From Tillus elongatus (lineage: Eukaryota; Arthropoda; Insecta; Coleoptera; Cleridae): a stretch of DNA of 64,000 nucleotides. This document shows positions 34,486 to 49,463 of this stretch, piece by piece; the stretch's first letter is position 1, and every line of letters begins with the position of its first letter. Location: positions 88,175,654-88,239,653 of the forward strand of contig OZ023262.1 of the NCBI GenBank assembly GCA_964006375.1. The letters run 5' to 3'. The translations under genes were made by a program, and so were the position numbers. The notes below the pieces were generated by a model, which ran no database searches, was not told the origin of the DNA, and saw only the letters and a list, made by a program, of their open reading frames with translations.

Positions 34486-35205
34486 TTCTCTGATGCTTTG
34501 GCGGCAGTTTTAAATAAGTTTATGGTTTAACGGTACATAATTTTTAACTAATTTTCGTACAAAAAATTCGTCAATGAGGTGACCGCGACTTTAGAGTTTT
34601 AAAAAGATTTCTTCAAATGAGCGCAAACTAGGCCCTCTGGAATCCATATCCGGGTTTACGTTCAGTTTTGATCTGCTTACATATATACAGGGTGACACGT
34701 TTCTACGGTAAAGCTCAATATAATTATTATTATACAAGAGACGAGAGAAATTTTAAAGTTAATTATAGGGTATCTTGAGCTGCATCTTATAAAATTATTT
34801 TAACAATCACCGCCTGGCCCATAAGTCGTTGGTGATCCCTACAATTTTTTTTTCGCACAGCCTTATTTTATTGCATTTTTTATCGAAATATGTTTGTAAG
34901 AAAAAAACCAAGACGCAGTAAGTGCGTTTTGGTAACAAATTTTCATTAAATGCTTAAAATTTCAATAACTCAATTTGCTATTAACCTAAGGTTTGTTGGC
35001 TGGGAAACCAACGATTAAAGTTTATTGTCGAAAAGTTTTTGTACATTTTCAAACAATAAGTTATTTTGATAAAATATGGCACATTGTTTCTACTATATAG
35101 GTTATACCGGTAACCAAATTGATGACTGCTTGCATTAAAAAGACATATTTGATATTCAAAGCATTTTGATAAAAATTCACTGCCGTAACGCACTTGCTGC
35201 GTCCA

Positions 35206-35597
35206 GACTTTTTTATGTTTTACTACTGTAACGCTCTTGCTGGGTCCAGACATTTTATTTTGCTTCAGTCCTCTACACCCACTTCCGTTGCTTCGTCCCT
35301 TACACTTCGCGCTAGCTCGTGCTTCTTATTGCAAACCAAACCAGTTTTTTTTTAATTTTTGCAATATTCTCAAAACAAGGACGTCACATACGTTTTTGTC
35401 TGAAAGGTTTCCATTAAAAATACAAGCAATTCCTCTACTACATTGTTTCTTTTTATATCAAATTGACACAATTTTAACGCACTACGGAATAGTGTAGGTC
35501 ATTCGGTCTTCAATTAATTTCAAATTAAGAACACTTTTAAACAATTTATATAACTATTTAAGCAATCCAAGTTGGAATTGAAAATAAATAAAGAAAA
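35206..35597. other. Short unassigned stretch
   Basis: GC-richer patch at 35225-35340. The plus frame 35237-35497 has no recognised domain. Confidence 0.35.
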
Positions 35598-36684
35598 TCT
35601 GGGGGCAGCAAGTGCGTTATGGTAGTGAATTTTCATAAAAATGTTTTGAATTACAAATATATCGCTCTAATGCGAGCAGGTCTGAATTTGGTTACCGGTA
35701 TAACCTATATAGTAGGAACAATGTACCATATTTTATTAAAATAATTATTTGAAAATGTACAAAAATTTTCTGAAAATAAACTTTAAATGTTTCTGAAAAA
35801 ACTGGTCTCCTGGCCAATGAACCTTAGGTTAATAGCAAATTGAGTTATTGAAATTTTAAACATTTAATGAAAATTCGCAACCAAAACGCCCTTGCTGCGT
35901 TCATACAAAAAATTTCCAAAAATAAAGTTAAATGTTGGTTTCCTAACCAACAAAACTTACGTTAATAGCAAATTGTGTTATTGAAATTTGAAGAATTTAA
36001 TGAAAATTTGCTACCAAAACGCACTTACTGCGTCCAGATTTTTCTTACAAACATGCATCATATTTGGATAAAAAATGCTAAAATGCAGCAACGAATTTGT
36101 TCCACGAAAATTAGCTAAAAATTATAGACCGTTAAACCATAAACTTCACCAAACCTACAGCGAAACCATCCACTTAACTAAACCGACAGCCAAAGCATCA
36201 GAGAAAGGGTCTATTTGAAATGAATTTTCTGTAAATATTTTAGTAAAATTAAGGGCAATGACGGTTGAATCTGAAACTTAAGGGTTCGCAGAACACTCTT
36301 CTTGCAACATTTTCATTTCACAATCCGAATTTGTTTTATGTTCTTTGCCTAAACTTTGCCAATTTTGACGATTTAAATTGCGAGTTTGACGTTTTGAGGA
36401 AAACTCCAAAATTTGTTGCTTTAGCTGCCGGTTACTTTTTTGTCCTTAAAGTTAGAGACATGGTACATGGTTCATTCTTTATAATACAAATACGCGTACC
36501 AAATTTGGTTGCCCTCACTTTGTTATTTCTGGAAATATGAATTTTTTCAGAAAGAAAACACAAAATTTTCCGGGAAAACCTAGTCCGATTTTCCTGACTA
36601 ACGAACTTGTCCAAGCCACTTGCAAAAGGAAGCTACTCACCAAATTTGATCAAGATCGGTGTATTATTTTTTGAGTTATCAGTA

Positions 36685-36815
<131 letters not shown>

Positions 36816-37152
36816 CTATAATTAATGTATAAATTTTTTTTCGTATCTTGCATACTGACGGTTATATTGAGCTTTAAAGATTTTTTACGAAAATTCGACA
36901 AAAATTATATACCATTCACCGATAAACTCTATAGCCAACACTACTGCCAAAGCATCAGAGAAAGGGTCTATTTGAAATGAATTTTCTGGGAATATTTTAG
37001 TAAAATAAAGGACAATATCACTTGAAACTAAGACTTCAGGCTTTGTAAAACATTATTCTTGAGACATTTTTCTTCCATAGCTCATATTAGTTTCAGGTTC
37101 ATTGCCGAAATGTTACCAATTCTGACGTTTAAAATCGCGACTTTTGACGTTT

Positions 37153-37451
37153 CGAGGAAAACCCAAATTTATTTTTCTTTAAATGCCTATAACTTTTGTC
37201 CTTCAACCTACAGGGCTATGTTTTGGTAGGTAACTTAACTTTAATGATGTAAACCCGCGCACCAAATTTGGTTGCCCTTAGATTGGTAATTCCGGAGATA
37301 TAATTTTTTTTCGAAAAGAAACACAAAATTTTCCGGGAAAACCTCTGCGGATTTTTCTGGCTAACGAACTTACCCAAGCCACTTGCAAAAGGAAAGTACT
37401 CACCAAGTTTTATCAAAATCTGTCTATAATTTTTTTAGTTATAGGTGTGGC

Positions 37452-37548
<97 letters not shown>

Positions 37549-38170
37549 ATATAAAGTCTAAAACCGACCTAGGATTTGGGATCCAGGGGTCCTAAATAGC
37601 GCTCATTTGAAGACATTTCTTCAAAATTCAAACTTCTAGATCTCCTCATTAGTGATTTTTTTAAATAAAATTCACTAATAGGCAAAAAATGATCAAAAAT
37701 TATTCTAGGGATTATCACAATTTTTATTTCTTGTTACCAACTCGCACACTTTATCAACGAAAATACAAGATCAAAAGAGTTCTTTTCGCAATATCTAGTG
37801 ACCGCCAATTAACTAATTAGGTATTTTTTCAAAAACGAATCGATGGTTTCAACACGAAATAAATACTACCATTTCATATATTTTTTGTTTGGTGCTTTGA
37901 AAGCAATTAACTAAAAAAGTAATCGGTGGAGTTTAAGGTTGCAAGGTTGAATATAGCATTAAAAGAGTTTTCTAAAAGGTATCGTTCGATCTTCCTTCCC
38001 TATTTAAATTAAGTAGTAAAAGGTGCAAATTTCTTTTAGTGTTCCAAAAAATTCCCCCTCGGAAGCAAGATCGACTTGCTTTAGTGTTTTTCAAAATTCT
38101 TAGCAGTTCTCGAGAAAATCTTAATGTAACCTTTTAGAATGGACACCTGTATGTTATGTTATATTACATA
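37153..38170. repeat. 1.0-kb tandem duplication, unit 1
   Basis: 1018 bp from CGAGGAAAACCCAAATT to ATATTACATA. Includes R modules C-D, a TA tract, module E and about 490 bp of adjacent non-R sequence, so the duplication postdates the R insertion. Confidence 0.9.
37454..37545. repeat. (TA)n microsatellite
   Basis: 92 bp, in duplication unit 1. Confidence 0.95.
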
Positions 38171-39029
<859 letters not shown>

Positions 39030-41119
39030 AGCTAAAGGTGGTTATATTGCGCCGCCAGAGTAAGTATCCGACTGATTGGTTGATGAGCCAATTTTTGTAA
39101 AAAATAAATAAATAGATTCCCTAATGAACTCGGTTTGTTCTAAATTAGAAGAAAATACTGCATATTTAAGATATGACTCTACGCAGTAAAGTATCTCACA
39201 AAGTTTTACAGTTACTTTTCTAATTATCCCGATCATCTTATGACTTTTACTGCTAATCGATCTTTCCAAACAAAAGGCTCTTAAACACCCCCATTAAGTT
39301 AATATTGAACCACCCCTATACTTAGCAATGTACCAAAATTTATTGTCGTCGTTTCATCGTGTTCGTGGTTACCTTCTCTTCCATTTATGCCTCTCAAATC
39401 CATTTTGTTAATTACTCAAATCGCCTAAGTTTATAAACTCTGCGCTGGTACAATAATCACTGTTTCGTTACAAAAACAGACATCGCCTGTTAAATTGATA
39501 TTCATCAAATGTGGTGAAACAGAAACTCTACTTATAAATATTTTAGACGCTAATAACTTAATTTTTCAATAATCTAGAAGCTTCGATTTTGGCAAATAGT
39601 GTATTCATTGCAAAAGTGTCAACGCATTATCTCAAAATAATTTAAGTGTTTTAGAATTCACTTTTTTTTTTTACAGAAACTATAAATATTCTTTCGAAAT
39701 ATGAAGCTGTGTGTAATAAAAGTGTCATGGTAGCTTTCATGAGTTTTGTTAAAGACTCTAAGTTAGCTAGGTTTATATAGGTCTTAGTAAAAAATTATAT
39801 GAAAATTGGACTGTTCCATAAATATTGTACTAGTGGCAATATACTATATAGTCTTAAAGGATACTAAATAAACTTAGCAGATTAATGTTTAGTCAGGGAG
39901 ATAAAAGTAAGTTCCTTTGTGTCTTTCCTTGTGTTAACCTCTTTTGACCGGAGCCTCCCCAGTATGTTAAAAAGTCACCATGACAGGCTCCATTGGTGTG
40001 AAAAGTGTCCCAGTGTTTCTCCTGCAACAACTTGTAGCGTAGATGTGTGCATGCATATGTATGTGTGTGTATGTGCACATGAAGAGATAATGTGCATTTT
40101 TTGTCCTGCACATAGTGTTAAGTACTGGACGTATAAAGCCTATTGACGTGAGTGCGTATACATGAGTGTATATGCGCTCCCGTATGTGTGTGAGTGGAGT
40201 ATGTAAGTTTTAATTTTAAGATATATTTTTAGTAAACAGCAAGCGTATAGGGAGATAAAAGAAGTTAAAAAGAAAAAGTTAAAGAGCTTGTTAGATTAAC
40301 ATTTTTAAGGCTGTTTTTTCCATAGTGAGAAGCAAGGTCATATGCATGCTTGTTCATTTTGAAGTTTGACAGTGACTGAATCAGCGAGTTCTCAAAGTCA
40401 AAACTCTAATAAAAAATAAAATAAAAAATTCTTTCGAAAAACTAGTCAAATCAGGTAGGCTAAAAAATTCGTGCATGCCACTTGAAGGAGAAAGACAGGT
40501 ATTATAGTCCAGGGAATAGAGCAGAAAAAGGGGCCTTACCTAACAAAAGGCCAAGTAGTTCCAATTTTTTGATATGTAGTACAGGCGGGCCCCAGAGCTC
40601 AGAATGCAAGTTTTCGACCTTCTAATCCCTGTGCGCTTGCAGTGGCGTACCAAAAACCATTGGCGTTCCGACATTTTGAACTTTTCTCAGTTTACCGGTT
40701 ATATATTCTTACTAGTTTATCTAAATATTATTAACTGAAGTTGTAAGATAGTGTATATGCTACAGTTCTTGCCTAAAAAGTTTTTCTGTAGAACCCTAAA
40801 GTAAAAAAAAATGCAACGCATCAAATTTTCTTTAGCTTTGTGAAATGCTATTTTTTTTTTTAATCAGTATTTTCTTATCATATCTCGAGAATGGTACACT
40901 ATGGAAGAAGCTGTCTCAAATAATAGTTGTAGAACATAAAATCTGCTACAAGCTGCCTATAATAAATTATTGCCTAAGCTTAACGCAAAGGAGTTACGCT
41001 GCATTAAGCAAAAACAAAGAAATTCCGTGTCTCCCCATATGATTTTCCATATTAATTGATTTATTTAATAATTAGTCCTCAAATGGCAATATTGTTAACA
41101 CGTGTTTAGTTGCAAATTG
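39030..41119. other. Gene-free stretch
   Basis: No supported gene. Alternating TG/CA-rich patch at 40041-40205 (TGTGTGTATGTGCACATG, GTGTGTGAGTGGAGTATG). Other open frames are short and unrecognised. Confidence 0.45.
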
Positions 41120-41885
<766 letters not shown>

Positions 41886-42541
41886 TTTATAAATATGCAC
41901 AAAAATATAGAGGCTGATTTATTATATTTAGCTGTTCTACATTGTATAACCACAATGTTATGTGCTTATTATGTTATTAGATTCTTATGCAGTTTATGTT
42001 ATTTTATAATACATCTCATAATCCTGCACTTTATCATTAAAAAGTTAGGTCTTTATAAAATGTAAAAGAGTAGGTTTCAGCAATTTATATTTTGTGATTT
42101 TTTACAGGTGCCCTTATTCTTCCTGGCGCTGGAGTTAACATTCATCGTGGTTGGTAACGCAGTCCACCCAGGTAAAATATATTATTAGTATATATTTTTT
42201 ATCTATCATTGGTTTCTATCAAAATCTATAGAAAGGTAACGCGTGTCAAGTATCAATGGAGCACAGTTTATAAATCTCGATAACCCAAATAATCAAGTAA
42301 GCACTGGGCTTAAAAAGATTTGATATTTCATTTACGCCGGTCTGATCGTTTGTGTTCCTAAGCTCAATAAAAAAATGTATATAATAATAATAAATTATGA
42401 CAGAACAAATAGGTATTTACAAAAAATACTGTTGCGTTCTCTAAAGGAGATTTAGTAAATATAATACTAATAATCTAATGTTATTGGTTTATTTTAATTA
42501 CCATTTTCAAATTATATATTGATTCAAATACTGCAGATGGA
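41886..42541. other. Intron-like stretch around a candidate exon
   Basis: AT-rich, no repeat family recognised apart from the exon candidate at 42108-42171. Confidence 0.4.
42108..42171 (+). CDS. Candidate host exon (hydrophobic segment)
   Basis: A 64-bp segment of about 55% GC in surroundings near 30% GC. It is preceded by a T-rich tract and TTTTTTACAG and followed by GTAAAATAT. Only one of three frames is open: it reads VPLFFLALELTFIVV then GNAVHPG, which looks like a membrane helix with a polar exit. That pattern resembles an early transmembrane exon of a multi-pass enzyme (for example alkylglycerol monooxygenase/fatty acid hydroxylase proteins), but the match is too short to name. No neighbouring exon was identified in the window. 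Confidence 0.4.
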
Positions 42542-42596
42542 ACCTCGGTGGTTCAGGCGTAAGAACGTGTGCCCCTGAATCGAAGGGTACTGGGTT

Positions 42597-42606
42597 CGGT
42601 CTCAGG
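42597..42606. repeat. Target-site duplication, left
   Basis: CGGTCTCAGG, repeated at 44891-44900. Confidence 0.8.
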
Positions 42607-44890
42607 AGCCAACGCCAAGCAAGTAGGCCACAATGGGCCCTTTTCGCCAACCCCAGCAACCATGCTCTACTCTTCCTCGGCTCCGTCACCAAACCGCCTC
42701 GACGTCGAGATGAAGGCCGTGATGGTCTTCAATTGGACGGTACTTACCTGATTCCTCTGCAGAGTCCTCAATCCGAACAATTCTGCTCGAAGACTCCCAA
42801 AAGCCTCGCATTCGCACAGATAGTGGTAGGACGTTTCCTCATCCTCGCTGCATTCCTAGCAAATGGAATCCCTCTCTACTCCTATCAATGTGAGGTGTCT
42901 TCTAAGGGCGCAGTTGCCTGTGAGCACCCCAAGGATGCGGCGAAGCGTAGGTCGACTCCTTCCGAGTAGCCAGACAGCTTTATCTCTGTCCGGCCCCTCC
43001 ACGAAGTCCCTCGCCTGCCTGCAGCCACCAACCGACCCCCAGTGCCTCTCCATTGCTTCCTCGGTCCACCTGTCTAAGGCGACAGAGACTGTCTTCCTAC
43101 TTATGCCTATCGCAGGCTTCGGGCCATAGAACGGCCGCCGGGAACCGAGTCTTGCGATATTATTTGCCACCTCATTCCCCGCTACGCCACAGTGTCCCGG
43201 AACCCACACCAGTTGCACCTCCTTTGTCCTGGCTAGTCCTCAGAGGGCCTCAGCGCACTCCTGAATCAGTGTTGACCTGCTTCTGGCCGTGCAGACTGCC
43301 CGGAGGACCGCCTGGCTATCCGGGCAGATGTACACACATTTCTCTGGACTCCTCTTCACATCCTGTCTATTGGCCACAGACAGTATAGCATACACTGTTT
43401 AGAATGCCGTAATATGCGCCAAGAGCATAGCGCTCGCGCACCCCCAGGCCCTCGATGTATATTCCTGCCCCGGAGAATTGTTGGTCCTCCAGCCATGATC
43501 CGTCGGTGAAACAGACCAGGCTTTCGGGCTGGAATGCTACCTCATTTTCCCTCCACTGATCCCTACTGGGGATCCTGAGGGTGTATCGCCTAGTCAACCT
43601 AATATCGTCCTCGGTATCCCGCACCTTTATGGCGGAAATCGGAATTTCCTTTTCCACCTCCTTGGCGACTCTTGCATGCCCTATTACTGCTCCCTCTCCG
43701 CACCAGTTTCCTGAGTCCCGCATTCTAAGATGCGACGCCATAGCCTTCCTTCTGATACAGATGGGAAGCGGTGGCAGCATCAACAGGACCTCTAGCGCGG
43801 CTGAGGGTGTCGTCCTTATAGCACCTGTGATACCCAGGAGTGCCAACCTTTGGAGTTTGGCCAACTTCCTGCTGGTAGTTTGGTTCACACCACACCACCA
43901 GACCAACGCCCCATAGAGGATTTTCGGCCTGACGATCGCAGTGTAGATCCAATGAAGGATCCGAGGATTAAGTCCCCAGGTCCTCCCTATCACACGACGC
44001 AGCTGCCAGAGGGTCGCTACTCCCTTCCTCACTACTCGTTCTATTTGCGACCCCCATGTTAGTTTGGGGTCCAGGATCACCCCCAGATATTTGACCTCCT
44101 GCACTAAAGCTAAAGGTTTTCCAAACATCACGGGCGCCCTGAACCCCTCTAACTTCCTATTCTTAGTAAATAGGATCATCTCCGTCTTCGCCGGGTTTAC
44201 GGAGAGCCCCTGCTCACCACAGCACCTTTCGATTATGCTACAGGCAGCCTGCATACACTCACATACGACGCCGAGGAATTTGCCGGTGACTAAGACCAGC
44301 CCATCATCAGCGTACGCCTGGGCGTAGAAGCCATTCTCAGAGAGTCGCTCCAAGAGGCCGTCCATGACCAGACACCTTAGATGAGGCGAAAGGCAGCTGC
44401 CCTGAGGGCAGCCGACCGTCACCCCAACGTCCAGCCCTCGGCCCCTCAAGGTCAACGAAACTCTCCTGTCCTCCAGCATGCTCGCCACCCAGCTTATTAG
44501 GGACCTCGGCGTTCCCCTCTCCTGTAGGGTGGCACAGACCATATCCGTCCTTGCCTTATCAAAGGCCGCCTCCACATCGAAGAACACAGCTAATGTGCTC
44601 TCCCCGTAGTGTAGGGCCCTTTCCACCTTCCGCGTCACAGCGTGGAGCGCGTCTCCGTCGATTTCCCCCGCTGGTACGCGTGCCGACCTTTGTGGAAGGG
44701 ATGATCCTTGAGGATCCCTCCCAACATAAACATATCTACTAACTTTTCCAATGCCTTGAGTAGGAAGGATGTTAGGCTGATTAGCCTGTACGCCTTGGCC
44801 AGCTTGTAGTCCTGCCTTCCTGGTTTGGGAATGAAGACCCCTCTAACCCGGCGCCAGGCCCTTGGGACGTAGCCCCACGCCAGGCTGGCC
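42607..44890 (-). mobile_element. 5'-truncated non-LTR retrotransposon (LINE)
   Basis: 2284 bp between the 10-bp duplications, minus strand. Reverse transcriptase begins mid-domain at the right edge, RNase H follows, and about 250 bp of 3' UTR ends at the left junction (minus strand ..GGCGTTGGCT) with no poly-A or simple-repeat tail. RNase H after reverse transcriptase is typical of I- and LOA-type clades; clade placement is tentative. GC content is far above the surroundings. Confidence 0.8.
42856..44890 (-). pseudogene. LINE reverse transcriptase/RNase H pseudogene
   Basis: Reading from 44890: WGYVPRAWRR, VRGVFIPKPG, KAYRLISLTS (early RT motifs). A one-base frameshift follows near 44652. 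The open frame at 44638-43367 (423 codons, first codon GTG, not a real start) contains FDVEAAFDKA (first Asp, residues 19-28), GCPQGSCLSP (77-85), AYADD (108-112) and KYLGVILD (183-190). It then reaches RNase H FTDGS (377-381). A frameshift near 43410 and in-frame stops (CAA- and CGA-type codons now TAA, TGA) break RNase H. Downstream ICPDSQAV and VWVPGHCGVAGNEVAN remain; the expected Glu before VYA appears lost and the last Asp reads Asn. Inactive. Confidence 0.85.
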
Positions 44891-44900
44891 CGGTCTCAGG
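44891..44900. repeat. Target-site duplication, right
   Basis: CGGTCTCAGG, identical to 42597-42606; continues the SINE body. Confidence 0.8.
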
Positions 44901-45185
44901 GTAATCCATTCACTTTTTCAGTACAAACTGTAACATAAACATCAATCGAGGTTCTGGCATTGTATTTGAGCAATTGAATGTCTGCATGTTCCGCCCTACG
45001 GAGGGGGCGTAAAGCCGTCGGTCCCGTGTCCATGCGATGTTGGGCACCTTAAATATCCCTACCCTCTTTACAGAAAGGCAAGGGTTCGGCAAAATTTCCA
45101 GGATAGTGAGGTGAAACTGCTCCCTGGCGTCGGTGATTGGCCATAGTCGCGGAAATAGGCCGACGTTAAAGAAACAAAACACACA

Positions 45186-46454
45186 GACACAAATAGTGCA
45201 GGTATGCACAATAACTATTTAATATGTAAACTATAAAAGTGATAGAAGCATTAGTTAGGTTATATTGTGAGTGGACCATAACGGTCTCTCCACTGCGACC
45301 TTGAGGTTTATTGTGGCTCACGCCCAATTGTCTTATATTTCACCCAACAAATCGAGCCTCGTCCCAACTAGAAATTTTATAGTTTATTATAGTTGTGAAA
45401 ACGTTTTAGGCAGTTTATAAAATAATCTCACTCCCTGAATTGTTTACAATACGTTTATAAAACAGCTATAAACCCACAATTAGCACCATTTTATAAAATA
45501 CTTTAGTCCCTGTAAATATTTATAAAGCCTTCTGTAAACATTACAAAACAATTTTATAAGCATTATTGTGACTCTAAGAAAATGTCAACACTGACATTAT
45601 AAAATAGTTTTATTACAGTTCTTATACTTTGCTATAAAATTTACTTAAATATTTGTTATACTATTTTTATAAATCAAATATACAACGGTTTTGTAAAAGC
45701 TTCTTAGTAGTTTCTGGTAAATACTATAAAGTGAAAATGCAACATGATATAACAGCAGTAAAACTAAAATGTTCCTTTAAGTCATTATAAAAGTTGCAGG
45801 AAGCAATTTTATATATAAAGATAATAACGGACACAGACAGAAAATAAAAATGTCACAGGTATTAGATATTACTACTTACAAGACGGCCATTTAAATAATG
45901 TCGTCTCTTATTTTAACATCTGTTAAGAGACACTGTTTGTCATACGCAGAATGCAATTTTTAGTGCAAATTTAATTTTATTGTAAAATATTAGCAAAATA
46001 TTAACAAATGTTAAGTGCGCTCCCTATTTATGGATTTTTATAAGAAAAAAATTAAACATAAAAGTTAACTTCAATGACTTGATTATTTTTTTGCAAGAAA
46101 ATATGTGCCAATTTAATCTCGGTAACGTTATTTAATACTTTTTATATATTTATCAGCTGTTATATTAACACACATGAGTTTTTTTTTATATAGTATTTTC
46201 GACCTTACCATTTTTACATCACCAAATGCTACCACCTTTAAATGGCGTCTTCATATAAAACAATTACCTATTACTACAGATAAGAGCAACTATGCAATCC
46301 CTATAACATATTTAACCAACAATTTTATTCAAAGCTGATGCTCTTGCAACAGCACATAACTGCTTTTACAAGACCCATGTGCTTATATGCTTATATTGCT
46401 AGTTGGCAACACTATGGCTAATAGAGAACTTATTGGCTACTTTTATAAAATAAA
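45186..46454. other. Gene-free stretch rich in TTTATAAA motifs
   Basis: Between about 45375 and 45830 more than ten TTATAAA-type motifs recur every 30-50 bp without a longer shared unit. A short patch at 45250-45365 is GC-richer. No gene seen. Confidence 0.5.
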
Positions 46455-47718
46455 ATACTGAGTACAGTATCTCGCTTAAAATTAGACACACCTACGTTTG
46501 TTAACTGTCTAAGCCTATTGAGGCTAATTCACAAGCTGCTTGCTTGCGTTCGACCGGATTTCAGTGTAGTCTTGGACAAAAGCTAGGTGCACTCGCAAAT
46601 TGCAAAATCGTGGCAATACGTATTCCTATTGGTTTATTTAAAACAATATCGTAAAACTGTGGTTTTTAATTAGATTTTATAAATGTATTTTACCAGTTTT
46701 TGTGAGCATACAGTTAGAAGTATTTTTTTATTATCAGAATACTACTGTGACATGAAATCAGCTTGTGGCTCTTAACACGATCAAACTGCCTTCTCTACTT
46801 TTAAGTTTGTGTAGCCCCAATGCTATTTAAGAGCCCCCTTTATTATACTTACTTATATTGTGCCTATGTTTGTAATATAAAAATAAAAAAAAGCGAAATA
46901 CAAAGTTAATTTATTACTTCAGTACTGTATTCGGTATTATCTGAAAAAGACGTAATAGGCGACAATGTGGAATGTGATTTTGGTAAATCTACAGCTAACT
47001 GCAAGGAGGGTTTTTAGATCTTTTTTCCAGAAACATGTTGAGAACTCCCCTTGGATGCACAATCCACAAGGCAAGTTTGTTGCAAACAACCCCCAAGAAA
47101 GTTAAGAGACCAAAATAAATCGGGGCGCTGGGCGGAGAAGAAATCTGACCGAAAAATGCTAAAAAACATTTAGTCGGACCTTTAAAATATGCATTTTTTA
47201 CATTTTAAAGCAATACTTCCTTTAAACCCTGTATGATCCGCATAACACCCATATTCGCCCAAGTCCAGTAACTTTCTTGGGGGTTGTTCCCAATAATTTT
47301 TTCTTGTACTTTACGCTTTGCAGGTAGTTTTATGCATGCACATGGGTGAAGAAGCACCCCCCGCGTTTTTGGGTAACGGCACAAAAACTCTCTTTGTCCT
47401 GGGTGTTCTTCTTCCCCTTCTGCATGAATACAGTCACCCTCAATGCACGAACGACATGATTTTCTTGTTCCGCTTTCTAGTTCTTCTTCTTCTTCTTTTG
47501 TTGAGTATTTTTCCTGTCTATTTTCTTTGAGTTTTGTATCCAAATTACTGTGTAAATAATTATGTTAGAGGTCATGTTTTTTCTAGCCCCTCTTTACCTT
47601 ATTTTTTAGCGTTCATAATTAAATAGAGTGCTGTTTTATAACTTTTAATATAAGGCTATATCACTATAATATATTATTCTTACGAAAATTAACTACAATA
47701 GCACACTTGCTGCGTCCC
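46455..47718 (-). mobile_element. 1.2-kb palindromic element, copy 2
   Basis: Inverted, collinear partner of 12412-13610. It begins after GTCTAATTTTAAGCGAG-type sequence (minus strand), includes TAGTCTTGGACAAAAGCTAG (46569), the hairpin core (46985-47460) and ends with the R-like terminus CACTTGCTGCGTCCCGAAC at about 47702-47720. The minus frame 47205-47543 crosses the hairpins and is unlikely to be a gene. Confidence 0.7.
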
Positions 47719-48299
<581 letters not shown>

Positions 48300-48585
48300 C
48301 TGGACGCAGCAAGCACGTTATGGTAGTGAATTTTCATACAAATGATCTGGCATCAAACATTTTTTTTAATGAAATGCCTATAACTTTTTCTTGTAACAAA
48401 GAGCTCTAAATTTTGGTATATAGTTTACCTGTTCTGTCATAAACCTACGTACTTTATTTGGTTATTATTGCTTTTTTATTTTTGGAGCTATAAATTTTTT
48501 CAGAAAGAAAACCCTAAATTTTCCTGGAGAACCTGGGGCCGTTTTTTCTGGCTAACGAACTTATTTTTTGAGTTATCGGTGTGAT
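48300..48585 (+). repeat. R-family fragment (terminus joined to D)
   Basis: TCTGGACGCAGCAAGCACGT at 48299 is followed after about 50 bp by the C/D boundary (CTCTAAATTTTGGTATATAG) and D, ending GAGTTATCGGTGTGATACC. An internally deleted copy. Confidence 0.7.
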
Positions 48586-48635
48586 ACCTACACACATAGG
48601 AAAATTATTATCCATATTAGAAAGGTTTTTTGTAA

Positions 48636-49114
48636 GACCCTTCTAATATTAAAACACACCTGTACCTTTGTATTTATAACGCGCTTTTTTTAACGAGATC
48701 TGAAAAGATACAAAATGAAACAGTGTATAGATCCTGTAAAAATTGTTTTCTTTGCCATTAGAACACGGCCTACTAAAACTATTTTGATATGTCAAAAATT
48801 ATAAAAAGTTTGAGGGTTGGTATAAGGAAAAAAATACCCACACCATTCTTCAAAACTGTCACCTATCAAATTTCATCAAAAAATTATTATTATGACGAAC
48901 TATGAAAATCAATAACAACACCTCAAAAGTTGAAGAAAAAGTTTATTAATGCTGTGACGTTTTAAAATAGATATAGTAGGCACTGATCGAATGGCATAAG
49001 AAACCATTTTAAACAGCATCTATCGACATTTTCATTTTCTATCTCTAAAGCTATTGTTAAAAAATCGCGTTATAAATACAAAAGCCTCAGAGGTGTTCCA
49101 ATATTAGCAGGGTC
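48636..49114. mobile_element. MITE with long terminal inverted repeats
   Basis: 479 bp. Left end GACCCTTCTAATATTAAAAC..TTTGTATTTATAACGCG pairs with right-end complement GACCCTGCTAATATTGGAAC..TTTGTATTTATAACGCG, about 65 bp of imperfect TIR. The centre is AT-rich with no frame. No clear target duplication. A third similar arm remnant (TTATAAATACAAACG) lies at 49325-49340. Confidence 0.75.
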
Positions 49115-49370
49115 AAACAAAAAACTTCTCTAAAATGGTTAATAGTTCTTATTTTTTGATGAAACTTGTTAAATATCCATTTTTATGGATGTCGAATACA
49201 GTGGAATACTTAGTTTATTCTTATTTTTTGACTTATAAAAGCTGCATTAGTAGGCCTTGGTCAGATGACATAGCGAACAATTTTTACAGCATTTATGTTT
49301 TGATCTTTTGTTCATCTAAATCGAATTATAAATACAAACGTTCCCTGTAACTTTCCCTCTTAAATGGGCC

Positions 49371-49373
<3 letters not shown>

Positions 49374-49461
<88 letters not shown>
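49374..49461. repeat. (TA)n microsatellite
   Basis: 88 bp, followed by R module E. Confidence 0.95.

Positions 49462-49463
<2 letters not shown>

Larger units (their letters stand above)
42542..45185 (+). mobile_element. tRNA-derived SINE, copy 2, split by a LINE
   Basis: Head at 42542-42606: A box-like TGGTTCAGGCG (42549-42559) and B box-like GGGTTCGGTCTC (42592-42603). The body resumes at 44901 (GTAATCCATTCACTTTTTCA) and continues through GGAGGGGGCGTAAAGCCGTC to GACGTTAAAGAAACAAAA near 45180. Comparison with 4389-4612, which is uninterrupted across the same point, shows exactly where the LINE entered. SINE length without the LINE is about 350 bp. Confidence 0.75.

Noticed and set aside
42863..43388. 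Plus-strand frames over the LINE (also 43581-44742)
   Set aside because: They are antisense shadows in GC-rich LINE coding sequence.
43367..44638. Complete 423-residue reverse transcriptase gene
   Set aside because: The first codon is GTG inside the RT domain. Upstream RT motifs continue in another frame, and the element is 5'-truncated by insertion.
47205..47543. 112-residue minus-strand frame with acidic stretch
   Set aside because: Lies across the palindromic core of a repeat element; the acidic run derives from a CTT/TTC-rich microsatellite.
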